Source: Coemansia sp. RSA 1804
Taxonomy: Eukaryota; Kickxellomycota; Kickxellomycetes; Kickxellales; Kickxellaceae
Assembly: GCA_027578815.1 (NCBI GenBank)
Contig: JANBTH010000683.1
Coordinates: 1-12,723, forward strand
Direction of reading: 5' to 3'
DNA length: 12,723 bases
Shown piece by piece: positions 1 through 6,821 of the stretch (within the stretch, counting starts at the first letter, position 1; each line of letters starts with the position of its first letter). Below the pieces are notes generated by a model. It was given only the letters and a program-made list of their open reading frames with translations. It had not been told where the DNA came from and did no database searches. The position numbers were made by a program, and so were the translations under genes.

Positions 1-93
1 TACATGGAGCCAAACGGCATGCGCTTTGAGCGGCGCTCGTTGGACTCTATGCAAAACGAGGACGAAGGGACATGGCAACGGCGTATTCTTTAG
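1..93 (+). CDS. C-terminal end of an unidentified protein (partial at the left edge)
   Basis: The first frame is open from base 1 to a TAG at 91-93 and encodes 30 residues ending ...RRIL. Third codon positions are rich in G and C, as in malic enzyme and PIG-S, and the DNA turns AT-rich right after the stop, which is how coding ends look elsewhere in this window. The segment carries the motif FERRSLDSM, 22 residues before the stop. A very similar ending is found on the opposite strand at the far right edge (12634-12723), which supports this as a real C-terminus. The family is not recognised. A second frame is also open here until 112, but it reads as poor protein. Function cannot be assigned from 30 residues. 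Confidence 0.55.
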   Translation, partial: YMEPNGMRFERRSLDSMQNEDEGTWQRRIL

Positions 94-189
94 AATTTTA
101 AACATGTTCTAGCGTATGTTTTATTTTCTAGTTTATCATCTCCTGTGTATATTTATTTAATTTTTTGTTGCAGAAAATTCCCATTCCAC

Positions 190-213
190 CCAAATATATT
201 ACCATATATTTGG
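190..213. repeat. Perfect AT-rich palindrome, 10-bp arms with 4-nt centre
   Basis: The left arm CCAAATATAT (190-199) and right arm ATATATTTGG (204-213) are exact reverse complements around the centre TACC. It lies in the spacer just after the left-edge gene and about 54 bases upstream of the first ATG of the doubtful small ORF at 267. The CC-AT-rich-GG layout resembles a MADS-box (CArG-like) site, but the AT core is too long for the strict consensus. It could be a transcription factor site, a terminator-like cruciform or chance. Confidence 0.5.
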
Positions 214-266
214 CTGATTTATCCAGTGAAAGCACTATCTCTCCAAATCATATAAGAAATACATGC

Positions 267-503
267 ATGATACAACAATATTCAATTACCGTGGCTTGTT
301 TTTTAGCTTTGATTGTGGTGGCTGAAACCGCATCAGATTCACCCTTGGTGAAAAACAATCATTGTGTGCAGACATCGGAAACCATCGCCTGTTGTTTTAT
401 TTGCGCGGACATCAGGAAACCCCCCGGAAAAGGGATACTCAAGAAATCAGAATCCAATATCAGACATATTGCGCTTTTTTTTGCCAAGCGCACTTTTATC
501 TAG
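267..503 (+). CDS. Doubtful small secreted Cys-containing protein (78 aa)
   Basis: An ATG at 267 opens a 78-residue frame. It starts with a short polar stretch and a hydrophobic run (ITVACFLALIVVA) followed by AETAS, which resembles a signal peptide with a cleavage site near residue 23. Four cysteines fall within about 16 residues afterwards (HCVQTSETIACCFIC), a pattern seen in small secreted proteins. A TATAAG lies at 250-255, only about 12 bases before the ATG, which is too close for a normal TATA box. The C-terminal part is basic and unremarkable, and codon use is AT-rich. An overlapping frame (362-628) is also open, so chance is a serious alternative. No family is recognised. Transcript data or homologues would be needed to accept it. 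Confidence 0.2.
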   Translation: MIQQYSITVACFLALIVVAETASDSPLVKNNHCVQTSETIACCFICADIRKPPGKGILKKSESNIRHIALFFAKRTFI

Positions 504-1389
504 TGATCTTATCGCGAATGTATTTTAACGATCATCAGCATGGATGTTCAAAGTGTGTGGTCTGTGCACACGATTTCCAATGTGTGAGTCGTAGGGAAGG
601 GGGAGTTGGGCAGATGCAGATTAAATGAAAAATGCAAGAAATCACTAAAGGCGCCACACCAGGCGAAATATTGTCATATCCTAAAGTGTGATGGAGGAGA
701 GGAGCTACTTCCGGATGGAAAAATAGAATGCAAGCGCTTTCGGGTGGGAATGAGAAGAAGGAAAAGTGGGGGGTTCATCAAATGCTGAGAAACTGACACG
801 CAAGGTGTTTTCCTCTGACTGGGTTTCAAAAAGCCCAGGATATGAACAATGAAAGTTGATTACTAAAAAGAACGCCTCCCAGCCCCTTGGCCCTTTAATT
901 TTTTGTAGCCTTCCACTCCCCATTTTTGGTTTTTTATTTTGGGTATGGCAAATGTTTCGTCTTCCATCAAGAAATATGTAAAAAGATGCTTGCAATATGC
1001 CCACCTTCTTACCTATTGCACCCCCTTGCCTCCTCGCTGGTGGCTGTAGTGGGATGTAGGAGTAAGCCGTTGTATTGTTTCTATCTTCCGATCTCCTTTA
1101 GCCTGGCTTCTTCTTTTTGCAATAGAGCCAAAGAAAAATACGGGCTGATTTCTTTGCAAGCAGGCTGGGCTTCCTTTTTCCCATGAGCATTATACTCCCC
1201 GTCATAAAGAAGGAGCTGCCCTGTGCACAAAAACACGCAAACTCGTTTTGCAAAGGTCGGAAAAAAGCGGAAACGCTCCGATGCAGAAGGGCGATGTGAT
1301 GCAGCTGACGCGGGTTGCTGCAAAAGTAGAACAGCCTCACCCCCTTTCTGCTTTCCATGCGCCGCCTAGCAATACCTAGAAAAGGGGGG

Positions 1390-1440
1390 TGGGATTGCAA
1401 GGCAAAAAGAGCAGCAAAGCGTAGCAGAATTGCAATCCCA
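1390..1440. promoter_or_regulatory. 11-bp inverted repeat upstream of malic enzyme (candidate regulator site)
   Basis: TGGGATTGCAA at 1390-1400 and its exact reverse complement TTGCAATCCCA at 1430-1440 are separated by 29 bases. The arm centres are 40 bp apart, roughly four helical turns. The dyad lies about 53 bp upstream of the TATA box at 1493 and 248 bp upstream of the ATG at 1688, a sensible place for an upstream activating or repressing site. The ATTGCAA core resembles C/EBP-type bZIP half-sites. That resemblance is suggestive only, and no regulator can be named. Confidence 0.45.
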
Positions 1441-1492
1441 ACACCATTAAAAGAGCAGTTTGCTGACTCGGTCCATCCCGTCTTTTTTCCTT

Positions 1493-1498
1493 TATATA
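1493..1498 (+). promoter_or_regulatory. TATA box of malic enzyme
   Basis: TATATA lies 190 bases upstream of the ATG at 1688 and is followed by a C/T-rich tract (about 1500-1545), a common arrangement in fungal core promoters. A near AP-1/Gcn4 site, TGACTCG, sits just upstream at 1464-1470. It deviates from TGACTCA in the last base. Confidence 0.5.
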
Positions 1499-1687
1499 CT
1501 CGTCACCCACACCCCTCCCTTCTTTTCTTTCCTCCTTTGCTCGCTGAAACAGCAACAATACTTTGGTCCCATCTGTCTGTTCTTTACATTATTACCGTGC
1601 AAAATATTTGCTTTCTTTCTCCGTGTCGCTCACGCCTAGTAAACCGCATTGTACAGGGGATATACCAAGCTACAAAAACCAAACAGA

Positions 1688-3538
1688 ATGGCACCAACAC
1701 CATCAACACATTCAGGAACAAGTTCTGCGCGTCGGTCACGCAGCGGATCGCCCGACCCTCTGGCGTGGAATGCAGGAACAGCGCTTCCATACGCAATGCG
1801 CACGGCCATGCATCTCAAGGGGCTGGTGCCATCCGGCGTCGAGAGCTTTAAAGCGCAGGAGAGCAGAGCGCTGGAGCAGCTCAAAATGAAGAGCACCAAC
1901 CTCGAAAAGTACATATTCCTGTCGATGCTGCGCACAACAAACATCAATCTGTTCTACCGACTGGTACTGCACAACCTCAAGGAGATTGCGCCAATCATCT
2001 ATACGCCGACGGTTGGGCAGGCGTGTCAGGAGTACTCGAATATCTATCCGTTCCTTGCACCCCCGAACGTGGTGGATGGGCTGTTTATCCCGCTGACAGA
2101 GGTTGATAACATTGATGAAATCATTGCCAATTATCGCGAATCGATTTCAGAGGACGATGAGCCGGAGATCACGGTGATTACGGACGGATCGCGGATCCTG
2201 GGACTGGGTGATCTGGGCATGAATGGCATGGGCATTCCTGTTGGCAAGCTGCAGCTGTACGTGGCAGCGGCAGGCCTTAACCCAGACCGGTGTCTGCCAA
2301 TCGTGCTGGACTTTGGCACAAACAACCCGAACTACCTGGGAAACCCACTGTATCTGGGTCTGCAGCAGCCACGCCCCGACGATGAGACCTTCTACAAGGC
2401 GGCAAACCGTGTTGTGCAGGGGCTGCATTCGGCATTCCCCAACATGTTTATCCAGTTCGAGGACTTTAGCACCGACCATGCGTTTGGTCTGCTTGACCAA
2501 TGGCGCCACAAAGCGCTCTGCTTCAACGACGATATCCAGGGCACCGGGTGTGTGATCCTTGGCGGCTTTATCTCGGCAGTCGAGCAGGCCGGAATCCCCG
2601 CACAAGACCACCGCATCCTGTTTGTTGGCTCCGGCTCGGCAGGAGTTGGCGTGGCTAAGCAGCTTGTTGACTACTTTGTGATTGAGCACAAGATCCCCGA
2701 AGAAAAGGCAAAGGCGATGTTCTGGTTTGTCGATTCGCGTGGTATGATCACGGCAAACCGCGGCGACAAGCTGGCGGAGCACAAGATCTACTTTGCACGG
2801 CACGACAATGGCACCACACAGTGCAAGGATCTGGCCGAGACGCTCGAATACGTGAAGCCGACGGCGTTGATTGGACTGTCGACGATCTACAAGGCCTTCA
2901 ACGAGCAGATCCTGACGCGCATGAGCCAGCTCAACGCCCAGAACCGGCCGATCATATTCCCGCTGTCAAATCCCGAGACAAAGGCCGAGTGCTCGTTTGA
3001 AGAGGCCATGCGCTGTACCGACAACCGTGTACTGTTTGCTTCAGGAACCGCATTCCTCGAGTACACGATTCCCGAGACCGGCGAGGAGCGTGTTCCGGGC
3101 CAAGGCAACAACATGTACGTTTTCCCGCCAATTGGTCTGGGCGCAGTGCTCTGCAAACCAACACACATCACCGACACGATGATCTACGCAGTATCCAAGG
3201 CGCTTGCAAACTCGCTCAGCAGCGACGAGAGGGCGCGCGGTGAGCTGTATCCGCGCATCGAGCGCATCCGCGAGGTGGCAGCAGAGCTTGCCGCAGCATT
3301 CATTCACCAGGCAGTCAAAGAGGATGTTGCAAAGAACGAAAAGTGGATCCAGCTGGCCAAGCAGTCCGCTAGCAAGGCAAGTGTATCGTCGCAGTCGCCC
3401 GACGGCATGTACTCGGAAGCAATGCTCGAAGAAGTCAAGCGCTTCATGTGGGAGCCGGCAGAGACCTTTGAGCAGCTCCGTGCCAGCTGCCCACATCAGC
3501 ACCACCACCCAGTGGTTCCTCATTCTTCGGACGAGTAG
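1688..3538 (+). CDS. MAE1: Malic enzyme, NAD(P)-dependent, decarboxylating (616 aa)
   Basis: Malic enzyme oxidatively decarboxylates (S)-malate to pyruvate and CO2 while reducing NAD(P)+. The ATG at 1688 (context aacagaATGGCA) is preferred; an in-frame TTG at 1649 is not a normal eukaryotic start. Residues 85-270 form the N-terminal malic domain: PIIYTPTVG with catalytic Tyr105, GSRILGLGDLG with Arg169, GMGIPVGKLQLY with general-base Lys187, and metal ligands in QFEDF (Glu258, Asp259) and FNDDIQGTG (Asp282). The nucleotide-binding domain has GSGSAGVG at 314-321, in place of the usual GAGE. The metal and catalytic residues are all present, so the enzyme should be active. The position that sets NADP preference in animal enzymes (a Lys) appears to be His here, so the coenzyme is uncertain. 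The first 25 residues are Ser/Arg-rich and could be a weak mitochondrial presequence. Length is normal and no intron is seen. The symbol follows the S. cerevisiae gene. Confidence 0.95.
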   Translation: MAPTPSTHSGTSSARRSRSGSPDPLAWNAGTALPYAMRTAMHLKGLVPSGVESFKAQESRALEQLKMKSTNLEKYIFLSMLRTTNINLFYRLVLHNLKEIAPIIYTPTVGQACQEYSNIYPFLAPPNVVDGLFIPLTEVDNIDEIIANYRESISEDDEPEITVITDGSRILGLGDLGMNGMGIPVGKLQLYVAAAGLNPDRCLPIVLDFGTNNPNYLGNPLYLGLQQPRPDDETFYKAANRVVQGLHSAFPNMFIQFEDFSTDHAFGLLDQWRHKALCFNDDIQGTGCVILGGFISAVEQAGIPAQDHRILFVGSGSAGVGVAKQLVDYFVIEHKIPEEKAKAMFWFVDSRGMITANRGDKLAEHKIYFARHDNGTTQCKDLAETLEYVKPTALIGLSTIYKAFNEQILTRMSQLNAQNRPIIFPLSNPETKAECSFEEAMRCTDNRVLFASGTAFLEYTIPETGEERVPGQGNNMYVFPPIGLGAVLCKPTHITDTMIYAVSKALANSLSSDERARGELYPRIERIREVAAELAAAFIHQAVKEDVAKNEKWIQLAKQSASKASVSSQSPDGMYSEAMLEEVKRFMWEPAETFEQLRASCPHQHHHPVVPHSSDE

Positions 3539-3876
3539 GATGAAGAAGTGAGATTCATTCTTTTTTATTTTTATTTTAACAAGTGAATTTTATTACCGTC
3601 TTGTTCTCTAGCGGTTTACCATGCAAATCCATGGATCATAAAAGACAGCAGAAATGCTTCCTGATCACATGTGCTGATAGAGAGACATGCTAAATTGTAG
3701 TTGGGTAAAATGCAATCTTTGATGTTGTATAAACAATCCAGTTGCTGCACCTTTCCAGTTGCCTTTATTTTGATGTGAATTACACAAATAGGAAATTTTG
3801 TATGTAGTGGTATATGCTGTCTATTGTCTATTCATTTCTATGAAAAGCATTTAAAGTGTCTATTGAAAAGAAAAAT
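3539..3876. other. Shared 3' region of malic enzyme and the small secreted gene
   Basis: The two genes converge on this 338-base AT-rich spacer. It starts with T-rich runs directly after the malic enzyme stop. No exact AATAAA is seen for malic enzyme on the + strand. On the - strand an AATAAA (3764-3769) lies 108 bases past the stop of the small secreted gene. A 10-bp palindrome, ATCCATGGAT, is present near 3626. No gene is seen. Confidence 0.6.
3764..3769 (-). terminator. Candidate poly(A) signal AATAAA of the small secreted gene
   Basis: TTTATT on the + strand reads AATAAA on the - strand, 108 bases downstream of the stop codon at 3877-3879. This is a plausible distance for a fungal 3' UTR, but the hexamer is common in AT-rich DNA. 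Confidence 0.3.
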
Positions 3877-4236
3877 CTAAGCAACGACATTGGCGTTGGT
3901 AAAAGTGTTGAGGTTGCTGTTTACAGCATTTGCATCCTTGTTGTTAAGGTAGACAGTGTCATCATTATAGTTGGCAGCGTTAAAGTTGGTGTTGAGTGCA
4001 TTTGTAAAAGACGAAGCAACTGGAAAACCAAAACCAAAGCCAGTTCCAACTCCGTAGCCGGTGCCAACTCCGTATCCAGTGCCAACTCCGTATCCAGTGC
4101 CAACTCCGCTAAAAGGATATCCGCCGCAGATACCACATCCAAAGCCACGTCTGGCAACATGAGCACTGTCAGAGTGAGCAATTGCTCCAGCGGTAAGAAG
4201 AGCAACAATTGAAGCAACAGAGAGAATGCGAGTCAT
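3877..4236 (-). CDS. Small secreted pre-pro-protein with GVGTGY repeats and Asn-rich tail (119 aa)
   Basis: The ATG at 4236 starts a classical signal peptide (basic residue 3, hydrophobic run to residue 20, cleavage motif AIA before HSDS). A short propeptide ends in VARR (27-30), a Kex2-type dibasic site, so the mature protein would begin GFGCGICGGYPF. Four hexapeptide repeats follow at 44-67 (GVGTGY three times, then GVGTGF), then GFGF and an Asn-rich C-terminal region (72-119) ending in VVA. Only two cysteines are present, in CGIC. The design suggests a secreted structural, adhesive or cell-wall protein, but no family is recognised. It has a TATA box, an A-rich leader on its own strand and a downstream AATAAA, so expression is likely. 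Codon use is less GC-rich than in malic enzyme. It is divergent from the membrane protein at 5030. Confidence 0.75.
   Translation of the reverse strand: MTRILSVASIVALLTAGAIAHSDSAHVARRGFGCGICGGYPFSGVGTGYGVGTGYGVGTGYGVGTGFGFGFPVASSFTNALNTNFNAANYNDDTVYLNNKDANAVNSNLNTFTNANVVA
4036..4107 (-). repeat. Four 18-bp tandem repeats inside the small secreted gene
   Basis: Units run 4036-4053, 4054-4071, 4072-4089 and 4090-4107, each encoding GVGTG(Y/F). The two units at 4072-4107 are identical in DNA, and the one at 4054-4071 differs from them at two bases. This indicates recent in-frame expansion. Copy number is likely to vary between strains. Confidence 0.9.
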
Positions 4237-4369
4237 TTTTAAGATCTAAGAAGATGTGTTGTCTGTTTAGTATCTAGTTGATTTGGTAGTTGTTTGTGTC
4301 TATGTCTATGTTCTGTTGTTTTGTGTTGTGATACAGAATAACCACTGTTGACAAGAGAATGCTGAGCTG

Positions 4370-4377
4370 CTTTTATA
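4370..4377 (-). promoter_or_regulatory. TATA box of the small secreted gene
   Basis: The - strand reads TATAAAAG, about 134 bases upstream of the ATG at 4236. The intervening leader is rich in A and C on the sense strand (runs such as ACAAACAACTACC), as in strongly expressed fungal leaders. Confidence 0.5.
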
Positions 4378-4957
4378 CTTTTGTTCTGAACGAAAGATTT
4401 AGAACATGGCTGACAAGTAAATCAACAGAACCAGTCTCATGGATGATGGATCTTTTGTTGCAACAGTCGATATATCAAAACTGATCCAAAACAGTGCAAT
4501 GTGTAGAATTACAATAAATTAACAATAATACATTATAGCTTATAAAAAGATTAGCTAGTGCTGCATGAAATGGAGTGTATTTCATTTACCTTTGTACAAT
4601 AACCCTTGTAAGTCTCTCAAAAACTGGAGTTTGCTCTTTATACTCTTTATTATAAATTACAGTCAAAGAGAAACCCGCACTGTCAGCGTTGTAAGACATG
4701 TAAATGAATATAGAATGAAAATTCTTTATGCTGAAAACAGTTTACATTGACAAAGGACACAATTCACACAGATTACACAGTCATTCTGGAAAATAAGTAC
4801 TTTTTAGAATTAAAAGTAACTGTCAATGTTTTTACAGAACTAGCCGCATTCTTTGGCAGACAATGTCAATAAGACAGAGGGAACACCAAAACGTTTGCTT
4901 TAAAATGAATTTTCAAGCAAATGGCAAAGACAACATTTTACTACCAGCTCATTCCTT

Positions 4958-5013
4958 GTATGTCTTATTTTTTATTTTCCTAAAGGCTTTATTTTTGACT
5001 TGTTTCTATTTAG
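4958..5013 (+). other. Candidate 5' UTR intron before the membrane pseudoprotease gene
   Basis: GTATGT at 4958-4963 matches a fungal 5' splice site, and a pyrimidine-rich run ends in CTATTTAG at 5013. The implied intron is 56 nt, typical for fungi, and a TTTGACT just upstream of the pyrimidine run could be the branch site. It ends 16 bases before the ATG at 5030. AT-rich DNA produces such patterns by chance, so confidence is low. Confidence 0.25.
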
Positions 5014-5029
5014 TTGATTATTTTTAGCA

Positions 5030-6529
5030 ATGCCCATTTTTGACGTTTTCTTATTATTTATTGTTGGGTTCCTGACAAATATTGCACACGGTCTAGCGAT
5101 TCGTGACACTAACTCGGATATATCCAGCACCAAGGGAGGGATTTTGGTCAAAAATGGAAAACAGACATCGTGTGAGCTCGGAGTTATTGACAGCAAAGCG
5201 GCCTTTGTTGCAGCCCCGTGCTTGGATTTCTCAGAAGGGGTTTTAGAAAAGAATACTACATATGAGGTCTACTTGGATGCAGGCATCAATAACACACCGG
5301 CCAGATACACAGTTGACTCAATAACAGTGCATCCAAAATACGATAATTTTACTCTTCTCAATCCAGTAGCAATTCTTCAGTTCAACAAGGAAAGCACTGA
5401 AAGCTGGTCAAATCCAATTGCAATTGACAGAAACAACAGCTGGGGCGATGTATTGTTTATTAGACGCGGGCTAAGTAATATGGACACAATGGAATGGGTT
5501 AGGCCTGTAAATGCAGTCAACCAATATTTTGATAGCGGTGTGTGTGGATATACCCATATATTTGAATATAATCGTAACGATCTGTTCTGCACAAATGTGA
5601 CAACATACCCGCCTATCAATTATTTGGCATTATGTTCTATTCCGTTTGGATCGGTTGAGGTATATATTTCTAACAAGCTCTATGTTGCTGGAATCTATCT
5701 GGCAACTAGCTATTTATATGGCTATTCATGTTCAAGTTCTGCTGACCAATCTAGTGTTTATCTGCTGTTTGCCGATTACATTGCATTTGCGTCCAACGTG
5801 CTTGGTCGTAAACCTAGCTACTATCCAAACACCAACGACATTGCACCTCAGTCTAATCCTAAATATACTATGAATAGCTACCCTTTCATGGATTTTTCAT
5901 TGAACTACAGGTATGGGGATTTCTACGCTAACCAGACCAAGGTTACGCGAGATGACACTGTTTCCAATACAACGGATAATGTTGGAGATGTTCAAAACAC
6001 AATCAACTCTAACGTAGAGAACGATAGCAGCAGTACGACTAGTGACATGATCAGCGGCTCTAATTACGATATTAGTGCTACCACTACTACTACAGATTCC
6101 GATTCAGAAGTACTTGTGAATGGATCCAGTGGGGAAACCTCCGAATCAAATGGCAGCAATGGCAAGCCTTCAAATAAAAACATAATACTTGGAATTGTCT
6201 GTGGTATTCTCGGCGGCTTAATATTAACAAGCATGGTGCTGCTTGTATACATTAGATGGAAAGGGTTTCATCGAAATATATACAGAAACATCGAGATACA
6301 AAGAACCACACACTCAATGTTCATTATTGATACAGGCAGTATCATAGCACCATTGTCTATTTATGCACCGAGTTCACCGGGGCATAAAGGGTATGGAAAG
6401 AAGACCGGGCCGTTGAGATCGTCGTCGGCCAGCAGCGGCACAGCATTCTCATACATGTTTGACCACAATCTGCCATCGCCCAGTGCGTCTGACTCGCCTT
6501 TGCCGCCCTTGTCATCATCATTTAGCTAG
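5030..6529 (+). CDS. Type I membrane protein with trypsin-fold ectodomain lacking the catalytic triad (499 aa)
   Basis: A signal peptide (1-21) leads into a chymotrypsin-family-like domain (about 36-258). It keeps the trypsin cysteine pattern: C48 and C64 like the Cys42-Cys58 pair, C172/C187 and C202/C234 like the next two pairs. The catalytic positions are replaced: the usual AAHC is AAPC (Pro63 for His), the usual ND(I/V)A after HPxYD is NPVA (Pro112 for Asp), and the usual C-x-GDSGGP is CSIPFGSVEV (202-211) without the serine motif. So this is probably a serine protease homologue without protease activity, acting as a binding or recognition ectodomain. A Ser/Thr/Asn-rich, glycosylatable stalk (about 300-382) precedes one transmembrane segment (about 385-407). 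A 90-residue cytosolic tail follows, starting RWKGFHRN and rich in Ser/Pro at its end. About nine N-glycosylation sequons lie in the ectodomain. The exact ligand or family name cannot be given. Confidence 0.85.
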   Translation: MPIFDVFLLFIVGFLTNIAHGLAIRDTNSDISSTKGGILVKNGKQTSCELGVIDSKAAFVAAPCLDFSEGVLEKNTTYEVYLDAGINNTPARYTVDSITVHPKYDNFTLLNPVAILQFNKESTESWSNPIAIDRNNSWGDVLFIRRGLSNMDTMEWVRPVNAVNQYFDSGVCGYTHIFEYNRNDLFCTNVTTYPPINYLALCSIPFGSVEVYISNKLYVAGIYLATSYLYGYSCSSSADQSSVYLLFADYIAFASNVLGRKPSYYPNTNDIAPQSNPKYTMNSYPFMDFSLNYRYGDFYANQTKVTRDDTVSNTTDNVGDVQNTINSNVENDSSSTTSDMISGSNYDISATTTTTDSDSEVLVNGSSGETSESNGSNGKPSNKNIILGIVCGILGGLILTSMVLLVYIRWKGFHRNIYRNIEIQRTTHSMFIIDTGSIIAPLSIYAPSSPGHKGYGKKTGPLRSSSASSGTAFSYMFDHNLPSPSASDSPLPPLSSSFS

Positions 6530-6821
6530 CAGCTGTTATGTTTTACTATTACATCTATACCTGTAAATACCACAATCTTTAACTTCAAAGGAGAGGAAAA
6601 AAACAAGCCTTGTTGCTGGCAATAGAGATAGCAATGAGTGATAACAATAATGATAATAAAACCAGATGTATGTAAAAGTATAGTATGAAAAGAAAAGTAA
6701 AGAAAAAAAAGTAAAGGAATGGACGTTTCCAGAGAGAGAAAGCAGAACAAAAGAGGAAAACACAGAGCAAAGAGAGAGGGAGAGAGCAGAATGGAGGGGT
6801 TTAGTTCTTCCTCGATTTTTT
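6530..6821. other. Convergent 3' spacer, purine-rich on the + strand
   Basis: These 292 bases separate the stops of the membrane protein (+) and the kinase-like gene (-). From about 6680 to 6795 the + strand is almost all A and G (runs such as AGAGAGAGGGAGAGAG), that is C/T-rich on the strand of the kinase-like mRNA. No gene is seen. Confidence 0.6.
6655..6660 (+). terminator. Candidate poly(A) signal AATAAA of the membrane pseudoprotease gene
   Basis: AATAAA lies 126 bases after the TAG at 6527-6529, followed by a T/A/G-rich stretch. The distance suits a fungal 3' UTR. Confidence 0.35.

Larger units (their letters stand above)
94..1687. other. Spacer between the left-edge gene and malic enzyme, including the malic enzyme 5' region
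   Basis: No convincing long gene is visible. The first 400 bases are AT-rich and contain a perfect palindrome (190-213) and a doubtful small secreted ORF (267-503). Around 819-838 an 8-bp hairpin (CTGGGTTT, 4-nt loop, AAGCCCAG, one G.T pair) is seen. From about 880 the sequence alternates between T-rich runs and short GC-rich patches. The part from 1380 to 1687 looks like the malic enzyme promoter and leader, with an 11-bp inverted repeat, a TATA box, a pyrimidine-rich tract around 1500-1545 and then the start codon. Short ORFs on both strands here begin with non-ATG codons or have low-complexity composition and are not reported as genes. Confidence 0.6.
4237..5029. other. Divergent AT-rich promoter region between the two secretory-pathway genes
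   Basis: This 793-base spacer separates the starts of the small secreted gene (-) and the membrane pseudoprotease gene (+). It holds the - strand TATA box at 4370-4377 and a + strand TATAAAAAG at 4541-4549, far (481 bases) from the ATG at 5030. A candidate 5' UTR intron lies at 4958-5013. A 61-codon ORF with an ATG at 4565 is AT-rich and has no recognisable features, so it is not called as a gene. Confidence 0.5.

Noticed and set aside
114..173. Possible 60-nt intron (GTATGT to TTGCAG) after the left-edge stop codon
   Set aside because: All three upstream frames are closed before 114, so it cannot join a coding exon. It could only be a UTR intron, with no further support.
2147..2803. 218-codon - strand frame antisense to malic enzyme
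   Set aside because: Shadow of a strongly conserved enzyme gene; no features of its own.
4565..4750. 61-codon + strand ORF with an ATG in the divergent promoter region
   Set aside because: AT-rich, no domain, weak hydrophobic stretch only. Chance ORF is the simpler reading.
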